Source: Candidatus Poribacteria bacterium (GTDB lineage Bacteria > Poribacteria > WGA-4E > WGA-3G). Taken from it: 5,310 nt of DNA. Positions 1 through 5,222 of this stretch are shown one piece after another. Position numbers and translations under genes: made by a program. The notes under the pieces were generated by a model. The model had not been told where the DNA came from, made no database searches, and saw only the letters and a list, made by a program, of their open reading frames with translations. The DNA is taken from NCBI GenBank assembly GCA_009845505.1, contig VXZL01000539.1:1-5310 (forward strand), in the 5' to 3' direction. The first letter of the stretch is position 1. Each line of letters begins with the position of its first letter.

Positions 1-18
1 TGTTACACCAGTGTAACA
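1..18. promoter_or_regulatory. perfect 8-bp dyad at the window edge (operator or weak terminator)
   Basis: TGTTACAC and GTGTAACA are perfect inverted arms around a CA centre. The compact dyad resembles the operator of a dimeric repressor. Read as RNA, it would form an AU-rich 7-bp stem with a 4-nt CCAG loop followed by a T-rich stretch (TTTTCATTTT), so a weak terminator of a gene to the left is equally possible. The dyad starts at base 1, so its outer arms may be cut off by the window. Confidence 0.45.
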
Positions 19-80
19 TTTTCATTTTAAGGCGGATTCCAAGAAAATATATCATTATGTTAAATACATATTCGTATCTG

Positions 81-86
81 TATAAT
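81..86 (+). promoter_or_regulatory. isolated perfect -10 box (TATAAT), possible upstream promoter
   Basis: The hexamer matches the sigma70 -10 consensus exactly, but no good -35 box lies 16-18 bp upstream; the best is TGTTAA at 58-63. It sits in the loop of a long imperfect inverted repeat (34-44 with 95-105, 10 of 11 pairs). If used, it would give the first gene a second transcript with a leader of about 160 nt. AT-rich intergenic DNA often holds such hexamers by chance. Confidence 0.25.
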
Positions 87-148
87 CCCGTGAATCTTTG
101 AATCCAAAAAATCCTGATTCTGACACCCCACAACCCGCCACCAAAATA

Positions 149-162
149 TTTGCACGCGCAAA
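149..162. promoter_or_regulatory. short dyad just upstream of the -35 box, possible operator
   Basis: TTTGC and GCAAA form inverted arms around ACGC, ending 13 bp before the TTGAAA -35 element. The 14-bp size and GC-rich centre resemble operators of LacI-type sugar regulators, which would fit a sugar catabolism gene. No regulator gene lies in the window and the arms are only 5 bp, so this is a weak call. Confidence 0.2.
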
Positions 163-175
163 AAATCAAAAAACC

Positions 176-204
176 TTGAAAAAAACAATAGAATATGAGA
201 TAAT
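176..204 (+). promoter_or_regulatory. sigma70-type promoter of the first gene
   Basis: TTGAAA (176-181) is separated by exactly 17 bp from GATAAT (199-204), which is preceded by TGA (196-198), an extended -10 element. Each box differs from the consensus at one position. Transcription would start near 211-212 and leave a leader of about 43 nt before the ATG at 255, with a Shine-Dalgarno site in it. This placement also rules out the upstream GTG at 210, which would lie at or before the transcript start. Confidence 0.6.
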
Positions 205-235
205 CTATAGTGGAATCAACACACTCTGTTTTTTT

Positions 236-244
236 AAAGGAGAA
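236..244 (+). promoter_or_regulatory. ribosome binding site that sets the start at 255
   Basis: AAAGGAGAA lies 12 nt (counted from the GGAG core) before the ATG at 255, slightly long but workable. It falls inside the reading frame opened by the GTG at 210, which argues that the GTG is not the true start. Confidence 0.6.
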
Positions 245-254
245 CACACGTAAA

Positions 255-1427
255 ATGCCACTTGGTAGAAAAGTCCGTTATGGCATGGTAGGTGGTGGAC
301 CCGATGCGTTCATCGGTGCCGTCCATCGCAAAGCCGCCGCACTGGACGGAGAAATAGACCTCATCGCCGGTGCTTTTTCATCATCACCCGAAAAATCTCG
401 CCAGCAAGGTGCTGAGCTTTTCCTTGATGCCAATCGGGTCTACGGTTCTTATAAGGAGATGGCTGAAAAAGAGAGCCAACTCCCCGAAGGCGAACGGATC
501 GACTTCGTCTCAATTGTAACACCCAATCATGTCCATTTCGATGTCGCGAAAACCTTTATCGAAGCCGGTTTTCACGTCGTCTGCGATAAGCCAATGACAA
601 CAACGGTTGCGGATGCAGAGGCACTCTGCGACCTTGTGAAAACAAACGATGTCGTCTTCGCGCTGACCCATAATTACACAGGCTATCCGATGGTGAAGCA
701 GGCACGTGAACTCGTAAAAGAAGGTAAACTCGGAACGCTTCGCAAAATCGTCGTAGAATACCCACAAGGTTGGCTCGCCACATTCTTGGAAGACGAAGGC
801 GCGAAACAAGCCGTCTGGCGTACAGATCCGAAGCAAGCCGGAGCATCTTCATGTATCGGAGACATCGGCTCCCACGCCGAGAATTTGGCACACTACATCA
901 CAGGACTCGAAATCGAAGAGATATGCGCCGATATGACCACCTTTGTAGAAGGACGGCTGTTAGAAGACGACGGCAATCTACTGGTGCATTATGAAAACGG
1001 GGTCCGCGGTGTGCTGTATGCCTCACAAGTCTCGGTAGGCGAGGAGAACAACTTACGCATCCGTGTTTACGGTACCGACGCTTCCTTGGAATGGCATCAA
1101 GAGAACCCGAACTATCTCTACGTCCGCTTCCCTGATGGCCCCGAACAGGTCTACAAACGGGGTAACGACTATCTATCAGAGGTTGTCCAGCACAACTCAC
1201 GGATACCCTCCGGACATCCCGAAGCGTTCATTGAAGCATTCGCAAATATTTATCTTAACGCTGCACGCACAATCGCAGCGAAACTCGCCGGTGAAGCCCC
1301 AGGCGAATTTGATACAGATTTCCCAACTGTCCAAGACGGGGCACGCGGGGTGCATTTCATCAACGCTGCCGTAAAGAGCGGCAAACAGCGCGCATGGATC
1401 GACGCGAGTTATACACCGCCAGCATAA
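255..1427 (+). CDS. Gfo/Idh/MocA family NAD(P)-dependent oxidoreductase
   Basis: The product (390 aa) is a predicted cytoplasmic sugar or polyol dehydrogenase/reductase. An N-terminal Rossmann domain (about residues 5-120) carries the nucleotide-binding glycine run MVGGGPDAFIG at 11-21 and the family signature TPNHVHF...CDKP, with the expected active-site lysine at K112 (DKP replaces the usual EKP). The C-terminal domain holds THNYTGYP at 138-145 and GDIGSH at 202-207, where D203 and H207 sit at the usual substrate/catalytic positions. Length is typical for the family. There is no signal peptide, so it is not one of the Tat-exported members. The start is ATG 255, supported by the promoter and Shine-Dalgarno site; a GTG 15 codons upstream is in frame but unlikely. 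It heads a probable operon with the two genes downstream. The substrate is unknown; inositol, glycosides and uronate-derived sugars are all handled by this family. Confidence 0.92.
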   Translation: MPLGRKVRYGMVGGGPDAFIGAVHRKAAALDGEIDLIAGAFSSSPEKSRQQGAELFLDANRVYGSYKEMAEKESQLPEGERIDFVSIVTPNHVHFDVAKTFIEAGFHVVCDKPMTTTVADAEALCDLVKTNDVVFALTHNYTGYPMVKQARELVKEGKLGTLRKIVVEYPQGWLATFLEDEGAKQAVWRTDPKQAGASSCIGDIGSHAENLAHYITGLEIEEICADMTTFVEGRLLEDDGNLLVHYENGVRGVLYASQVSVGEENNLRIRVYGTDASLEWHQENPNYLYVRFPDGPEQVYKRGNDYLSEVVQHNSRIPSGHPEAFIEAFANIYLNAARTIAAKLAGEAPGEFDTDFPTVQDGARGVHFINAAVKSGKQRAWIDASYTPPA

Positions 1428-1484
1428 TTTTTTCTAATCTTACACGCAACAAAATGCTCGCGTATTCAGGCATCTCACAAAAAT

Positions 1485-1490
1485 GGGAGG
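1485..1490 (+). promoter_or_regulatory. ribosome binding site that sets the Uma2 start at 1498
   Basis: GGGAGG lies 7 nt before ATG 1498, an ideal spacing. An in-frame ATG at 1483 overlaps this site and has no such site of its own, so the shorter protein is preferred. Confidence 0.75.
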
Positions 1491-1497
1491 GATACTG

Positions 1498-2328
1498 ATG
1501 GAAACGCATAGAGAAAGGAATCACATCCCTTACGTCCCTACAGAGGGCGCAGAACTTTATCCTGACTCGGACGGAAAACCTATGGCGGTTAGTGATCTTC
1601 ACAGACGTATCCTCACGCGGACTTTACAAGTCCTTGACACACATTTTGAAGAAAGACCGGAAGTCTATGTCTCTGGCGATATACTCATGTATTATGTTGA
1701 GGGAGACCCACGTAAATCAGTTTCACCGGATGTCCTGGTCGCTTTCGGGTTAGGGAAGAAACCCCGGCGGACGTACCTCGTCTGGCAGGAAGGAAAAGTG
1801 CCTGATTTCGCAATGGAGTTTTCCAGCAAAGGGACCTATCGCAATGACTTAGGGCACAAGATGGAACTCTACGCTGCATTGGGAATCCAAGACTATTTCT
1901 TGTATGATGCGGAGGGATTATACTTACCATCGCCTATAATGGGTTTTACCTTGATTGACGGTTCGTATGTCCCAATATCAGCAGGTACAGATGGTGGTTT
2001 ACACTCCACTGCCCTCAGTTTGGATTTCCATGTCGGTGATGTGGGTTTAGGGATTTATGACCCAGTTGCGGGTGAGTGGCTCCAAACGCCTGCAGAGTCA
2101 GCAGTCCGACGCGCAGAACTGGCTGAAACACGCGCCGAGTCAGCAGTCCGACGCGCTGAAGCGGCTGAAACACGTGCTGAAACGGCTGAAACACGCGTTG
2201 AAACGGCTGAAACACGCGCTGAACAAGAAACCTTACGTGCCGACCTGGAAACCCTTGCACGCCAGAAAGCAGAGGCGGAACTCGCAGAACTCCGAGAAGA
2301 AATCGAACGTTTGAAAACACGTACCTAA
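1498..2328 (+). CDS. Uma2 family (DUF820, PD-(D/E)xK nuclease fold) protein with heptad-repeat tail
   Basis: Residues about 12-160 of this 276-aa protein match the Uma2 restriction-endonuclease-like domain: SPDVLV with acidic D78, then a strand with E107 in EFSSKGT, then D117-x3-K121 (DLGHK), and the typical helix-strand ending [15 protein letters not shown]. The nuclease-fold residues therefore look intact, but no biological role is established for the family. Residues 199-275 are eleven uninterrupted heptads rich in A, E, T and R that end one residue before the stop, predicting a long coiled coil for self-assembly or partner binding. ATG 1498 is chosen because a GGGAGG site precedes it by 7 nt. 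The gene sits 70 bp after the oxidoreductase and 17 bp before the TIM-barrel gene, so it is probably co-transcribed with them although it has no obvious link to sugar metabolism. Uma2 genes are often multicopy, so insertion into an older operon is plausible. Confidence 0.88.
   Translation: METHRERNHIPYVPTEGAELYPDSDGKPMAVSDLHRRILTRTLQVLDTHFEERPEVYVSGDILMYYVEGDPRKSVSPDVLVAFGLGKKPRRTYLVWQEGKVPDFAMEFSSKGTYRNDLGHKMELYAALGIQDYFLYDAEGLYLPSPIMGFTLIDGSYVPISAGTDGGLHSTALSLDFHVGDVGLGIYDPVAGEWLQTPAESAVRRAELAETRAESAVRRAEAAETRAETAETRVETAETRAEQETLRADLETLARQKAEAELAELREEIERLKTRT
2092..2217 (+). repeat. in-frame 21-bp tandem repeat (6 units) coding for heptads
   Basis: Six 21-bp units fill 126 bp. Units 1-2 and 3-4 form a 42-bp higher-order pair (2092-2133 and 2134-2175; AESAVRR followed by AELAETR or AEAAETR). 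Units 5 and 6 (2176-2196, 2197-2217) are near-identical 21-mers built on GGCTGAAACACGC. Similarity at the DNA level points to recent unit duplication by slippage or recombination; unit number should vary between relatives. Further heptads to 2325 are diverged at the DNA level. Confidence 0.9.
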
Positions 2329-2345
2329 TACTAAGGAGACTAACT

Positions 2346-3347
2346 ATGGCAAGACCTGTAACACTCTTTACAGGCCAATGGGCAGATTTAACGTTAGAAG
2401 AGTTAGCAGAAAAAGCGAGTGGATGGGGCTACGACGGCTTAGAACTCGCCTGCTGGGGCGACCACTTTGAAGTCGATAAAGCACTCTCAGACGACAGTTA
2501 CTGTCAAGGGAGACACGATTTACTCGCGAAATATGGACTAAAGGTCTGGTCAATCAGCAACCACCTTGTCGGACAAGCCGTCTGCGACAACATCGACAGC
2601 AGGCATCAAGGGATTTTGTCAGAAGCGATTTGGGGCGATGGTGATCCCGCAGGTGTTCAAGAACGTGCCGCTGAAGAGATGAAGAACACAGCGCGCGCCG
2701 CCGCGAAACTCGGTGTCGGTGTTGTCAACGGTTTTACCGGCAGCTCGATATGGCATCTTCTCTACTCTTTTCCGCCCAATGATCCCGCACAAATTGATGC
2801 CGGTTTTGAAGATTTCGCTAACCGCTGGAACCCGATTTTCGATGTTTTTGATGAAGTCGGTGTCAAGTTCGGACTCGAAGTTCATCCGACTGAAATCGCC
2901 TTTGACATCGTTACTGCGGAACGCGCAATTGAGGCAGTCAACGGCAGAGAAGCCTTCGGATTCAACTACGATCCAAGCCATCTCGGCTATCAAGGGGTCG
3001 ATTACGTGGCTTTCCTCGAACGGTTGAGCCATCGAATTTATCACGTCCACATGAAAGATGTCTGGTGGTCAGACACACCGAGATTAGCCGGTGTCTTCGG
3101 TGGACACCTCAACTTTGGTGATGCCCAAAGATATTGGGATTTCCGCTCTATTGGGCGCGGGAGTATCAATTTTGAAGAGATTATCCGTGCCTTGAACAAC
3201 ATGGGATATGACGGACCCCTCTCCATTGAGTGGGAAGATAGTGGTATGGATCGAGAACATGGTGCCCGTGAATCTTGTGGTGCTGTTAAAGGCTACGATT
3301 TTGAACCGTCTGCTGTGGCTTTTGATGCTGCATTTGAGGATTCTTAA
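2346..3347 (+). CDS. sugar phosphate isomerase/epimerase family (xylose-isomerase-like TIM barrel)
   Basis: A 333-aa predicted cytoplasmic protein of the AP-endonuclease-2/xylose-isomerase-like barrel superfamily. The four expected metal ligands are visible at barrel strand ends: E178 (GLEVHPTE), D209 (NYDPSHLG), H235 (YHVHMKD) and E295 (LSIEWED). H180 and H212 are additional polar residues near the site. The N-terminal strand-helix ([20 protein letters not shown]) is also typical. The reaction is not fixed by the fold: members are isomerases, epimerases, dehydratases and 3-keto-glycoside lyases. A strong AAGGAG site lies 7 nt before the ATG, in the 17-bp gap after the Uma2 stop, so translation is well supported. 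A hairpin begins at the start codon. Pairing with a Gfo/Idh/MocA oxidoreductase is a recurring arrangement in sugar catabolism. Confidence 0.9.
   Translation: MARPVTLFTGQWADLTLEELAEKASGWGYDGLELACWGDHFEVDKALSDDSYCQGRHDLLAKYGLKVWSISNHLVGQAVCDNIDSRHQGILSEAIWGDGDPAGVQERAAEEMKNTARAAAKLGVGVVNGFTGSSIWHLLYSFPPNDPAQIDAGFEDFANRWNPIFDVFDEVGVKFGLEVHPTEIAFDIVTAERAIEAVNGREAFGFNYDPSHLGYQGVDYVAFLERLSHRIYHVHMKDVWWSDTPRLAGVFGGHLNFGDAQRYWDFRSIGRGSINFEEIIRALNNMGYDGPLSIEWEDSGMDREHGARESCGAVKGYDFEPSAVAFDAAFEDS
2347..2377 (+). promoter_or_regulatory. possible hairpin over the TIM-barrel start codon
   Basis: CCTGTAA (2355-2361) and TTACAGG (2368-2374) pair perfectly around a 6-nt loop, and TGG of the start region (2347-2349) can pair with CCA (2375-2377) across a 5-nt bulge. 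In mRNA this would involve part of the ATG and could lower initiation. It lies in coding sequence, so chance is a real alternative. Confidence 0.3.
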
Positions 3348-3362
3348 ACGATTGCTTCTGAG

Positions 3363-3467
3363 CTGCCTTTCCGTTGTCAAGGCAGATGTCCAATGGTTAA
3401 AAGACCGCTCATAACCCAGAGCAGGTTCTTTAACGATTTTAGACCGATGCCGACAACGGAGGCATCG
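3363..3467. other. 105-nt mirror-symmetric three-hairpin element with complementary outer loops
   Basis: Hairpin 1 (3363-3385) has stem CTGCCTT/AAGGCAG and loop TCCGTTGTC. Hairpin 2 (3396-3434) pairs GTTAAAAGACC with GGTTCTTTAAC (9 Watson-Crick pairs, one G-U, one mismatch), then GCTC with GAGC beyond a bulged A, with an 8-nt loop. Hairpin 3 (3445-3467) has stem CGATGCC/GGCATCG and loop GACAACGGA. The loops of hairpins 1 and 3 are exact reverse complements over all 9 nt. Both outer hairpins are 23 nt, both spacers 10 nt, and the whole is centred on 3415. It fills most of the gap between the TIM-barrel and lyase-like genes. It could be a structured leader RNA with a kissing-loop or switch fold, or a palindromic mobile repeat. 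There is no T-tract after hairpins 1 or 3, and only TTTT at 3437-3440 after hairpin 2, so a simple terminator is a poor fit. Confidence 0.75.
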
Positions 3468-3489
3468 CCCAGATTCGATAGTTAAAAAA

Positions 3490-4587
3490 ATGGCAAAAGG
3501 CAGCCTTTACCCCTCTGAATCCCGGAGCTTCTACGACCGATGTACAGGGACGCACATCCGGCAAATAACAACATCGAGTTGTCTGCACCACCATCCGTTT
3601 TTTATCATACCCGCCTATGATAATGCGATGCAACGGATGATTTTTATTTCATATCGAACCGGAACCGCACAGATATTCGCAGAAGAACGCGCCACAGGTG
3701 AACTCCGTCAATTGACAGATAGACCCGACATCAGCGAATGGTCGGTGCATCCGGGACGAAACGGCAAAGCCGTCTTTTTTACAGCAGGCACAAGCGGTTG
3801 GCGACTCGATCTGGAGACCCTTGAGGAACGAGAACTCGTTGACTTCACTGCAACGACGCTGCGTGAAGAAGGTATGGTCGCCGCTGCGATGGGGACAACC
3901 TCTGTGAGCCACGATGATCGGTGGTGGGCTGTTAGGTTCAACGTCGGCAAGGAATCCGCACTCGCTATCGTAGACACGGATACCGGTGAGCACAATATCA
4001 TCTTACACAGAGACAACATTGGACATCTCCAATTCTGTCCTGATGATGCCAACCTGCTCTACTACGCCGGTCCTCTTACCGATCGGGTGTGGGTCATTCA
4101 TCGAGATGGGAGCGAAAATCGCCGCCTTTACAAACAAAACGTTGAAAAGAAGGAGTGGATTACCCACGAAACATGGATTCCGGGGACGCGCGAACTCGCC
4201 TTTGTTGACTGGCCCCACGGGGTCCGATGCGTCAATGTTGATACAGGCATAGAACGACAGGTAACAACAGTCAATGCTTGGCACGCCATCAGCAATCACA
4301 CCGGCACACGCATGGTAGCAGATACGAACTTCCCGGATATCGGCATCCAAATTTTTGACGCTCGTGACGGGGTCGGTAAACCGGAGACGTTATGCTATCC
4401 GGGTGCTTCATCTATCGGTGAACATTGGAACGGACCTTTTCCTTACACAGCAGGCCCAATTCCGGTATATGCGCCGCAGCATACACATCCACACCCGTCT
4501 TTCAGTCCCGACGGGAAGTATGTGGTATTTACATCCGACCGAAGCGGATACGCCCAAATCTACGAGGCAACAATCAGTAACACATGA
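3490..4587 (+). CDS. oligogalacturonate-lyase-like (PL22-type) beta-propeller protein
   Basis: The 365-aa product resembles oligogalacturonate lyase, a cytoplasmic seven-bladed propeller enzyme that cleaves short unsaturated galacturonides by beta-elimination in pectin breakdown. The N-terminus (YPSESRSFYDRCTGTHIRQIT, 7-27) and TolB/PD40-like blades such as FSPDGKYVVFTSDRSG (338-353) fit that fold. The Mn-binding set known from the Yersinia PL22 enzyme (one distant His, then Q-x2-H-x-H) is matched by H265 and Q330, H333, H335 in PQHTHPHP; the spacing is close to the known enzyme. THETW at 225-229 is another likely conserved patch. Length is slightly below the roughly 390 aa usual for the family. 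No signal peptide is seen. The start lacks a Shine-Dalgarno site at normal distance; GGAGG at 3458-3462 is 27 nt away and partly inside a hairpin. A related propeller with another substrate remains possible. Confidence 0.82.
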   Translation: MAKGSLYPSESRSFYDRCTGTHIRQITTSSCLHHHPFFIIPAYDNAMQRMIFISYRTGTAQIFAEERATGELRQLTDRPDISEWSVHPGRNGKAVFFTAGTSGWRLDLETLEERELVDFTATTLREEGMVAAAMGTTSVSHDDRWWAVRFNVGKESALAIVDTDTGEHNIILHRDNIGHLQFCPDDANLLYYAGPLTDRVWVIHRDGSENRRLYKQNVEKKEWITHETWIPGTRELAFVDWPHGVRCVNVDTGIERQVTTVNAWHAISNHTGTRMVADTNFPDIGIQIFDARDGVGKPETLCYPGASSIGEHWNGPFPYTAGPIPVYAPQHTHPHPSFSPDGKYVVFTSDRSGYAQIYEATISNT

Positions 4588-4649
4588 AAACAAATAGATA
4601 CACGACACTACTTAGCGCACAAGGGTTGAATCTAAAATATAAACGATAC

Positions 4650-4681
4650 GTAGGAATCATCTCCAAATCACGACTTCCTAC
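4650..4681. repeat. stem-loop with 7-bp perfect arms in the gap after the lyase-like gene
   Basis: GTAGGAA (4650-4656) and TTCCTAC (4675-4681) are perfect inverted arms; TC/GA adds two pairs past a bulged C. The loop is about 14 nt. There is no T-run on either side, so it is not a standard intrinsic terminator. It may be a copy of a dispersed intergenic palindrome, which only a genome search could show. Confidence 0.45.
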
Positions 4682-4711
4682 AAAGTCAGCGCAAGCAAAA
4701 CTTGAAAATAG

Positions 4712-4739
4712 TTATCAGTTGATTGCTGACTGCTATAAC
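4712..4739 (+). promoter_or_regulatory. candidate promoter of the crystallin gene
   Basis: TATAAC (4734-4739), preceded by TGC as an extended -10, lies 16 bp after TTATCA (4712-4717), a 4-of-6 match to the -35 consensus. The start point would be near 4746, giving a leader of about 60 nt. The -10 lies inside the first 29-bp tandem unit; the matching site in the second unit reads TATGAC and is weaker. Confidence 0.35.
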
Positions 4740-4782
4740 GCTGACCGCTGAAGGCTGACTGCTATGACGCTGACTGCTGACA
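4725..4782. repeat. two 29-bp tandem units (GCTGACTGCTAT type)
   Basis: Units 4725-4753 and 4754-4782 match at 25 of 29 positions, differing at unit positions 13, 22, 28 and 29. Each unit is itself made of shorter GCTGAC/GCTGA pieces, and similar pieces extend a little upstream (TTGATTGCTGAC). The repeat has no open coding role and ends 23 bp before the crystallin ATG. It looks like a slippage-prone or dispersed intergenic repeat. Confidence 0.8.
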
Positions 4783-4805
4783 GCCACTAAAAATAGGAGT
4801 AAAAA

Positions 4806-5222
4806 ATGCCAATTGTCATACCGCGCCTGGTTGTCGAGGTGTTCCAGCATACAAACTTCCGCGGCAGAATGGGGTATGTTGTAGAACCCGTTCCCTTTAC
4901 GCGAGATATTGGATTTCAAGATAATATATCTTCTGTTCGCGTTTATAAGGGACCCAATTTCTCGTCGAACCCGAACTATAAGGTTATCCTCTACCAGCAT
5001 CGTCACTTCCGCGGTCAGAAGTTAGCACTCGGTCCAGGGTTTTATCCGAATCTACACGATGTTGCTTACAACTTCGCAGACAGAATCTCATCGATCAACT
5101 TCGGCTCCAGTTTAGAGGTCGTTGGACCCGAATGGGGGACGGTCCCCATGATTGTAGACTGTTATGAGCACACTAACTTCCGCGGCAGAAAAATCACAAT
5201 CATACGCGACATCGCCAATTAA
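4806..5222 (+). CDS. beta/gamma-crystallin repeat protein, truncated by an in-frame stop
   Basis: The 138-codon frame encodes two full crystallin-type Greek-key motifs and the start of a third: residues 8-52 (FQHTNFRG then FQDNISSVRVYKGPNF), 58-101 (YQHRHFRG then FADRISSINF) and 114-138 (YEHTNFRG). Each motif begins with aromatic-x4-F-x-G. The Ca-site consensus (N/D-N/D-x-I-S/T-S) appears as QDNISS and ADRISS, so the second acid and the serines are kept but the first position is lost; calcium binding is uncertain. No signal peptide is visible, giving no sign of export. AGGAG at 4795-4799 lies 6 nt before the ATG. Motif 3 is broken by TAA at 5220-5222, after which the same frame resumes with its missing half. 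Bacterial members are usually structural or stress-related, with no fixed enzymatic role. Confidence 0.85.
   Translation: MPIVIPRLVVEVFQHTNFRGRMGYVVEPVPFTRDIGFQDNISSVRVYKGPNFSSNPNYKVILYQHRHFRGQKLALGPGFYPNLHDVAYNFADRISSINFGSSLEVVGPEWGTVPMIVDCYEHTNFRGRKITIIRDIAN

Noticed and set aside
210..254. GTG start at 210 giving a longer oxidoreductase (405 aa)
   Set aside because: The predicted transcript begins at about 211-212, the Shine-Dalgarno site lies inside this extension, and the extra 15 residues do not resemble the family N-terminus.
510..1200. Several - strand open frames opposite the oxidoreductase gene
   Set aside because: They lack ribosome sites and recognisable domains and lie fully within a well-supported + strand gene.
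1483..1497. ATG at 1483 as the start of the Uma2 gene
   Set aside because: It overlaps the GGGAGG ribosome site of the ATG at 1498 and has no site of its own.
1428..1497. T-run after the oxidoreductase stop as a terminator
   Set aside because: No stem precedes the T-run, and the next gene follows closely on the same strand.
2057..2314. Overlapping + strand frame with a KRLKHAL-type basic repeat
   Set aside because: It is the out-of-frame reading of the 21-bp repeat in the Uma2 tail; any 21-bp repeat gives an open heptad frame, and no ribosome site supports it.
2619..3050. 143-codon - strand frame opposite the TIM-barrel gene
   Set aside because: It is a shadow of a gene whose four metal ligands are intact; its own sequence shows no known motif.
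3363..3385. Hairpin 1 as the intrinsic terminator of the first operon
   Set aside because: The 9-nt loop is long, and the stem is followed by ATGTCCAATGG rather than a T-run.
3374..3402. TTGTCA and TTAAAA 17 bp apart as a promoter for the lyase-like gene
   Set aside because: The -10 matches the consensus at only three positions and both boxes lie within the hairpin element.
3649..4350. Three - strand frames of about 115 codons opposite the lyase-like gene
   Set aside because: They overlap a well-supported gene, have low-complexity or cysteine-rich translations, and show no start signals.
4725..4782. Tandem units as a small CRISPR array
   Set aside because: The two 29-bp units touch directly with no spacer between them, and no cas gene is present.
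4686..5006. - strand frame of 106 codons over the tandem repeat and crystallin start
   Set aside because: It crosses a non-coding repeat and the crystallin gene in antisense and has no recognisable motif.
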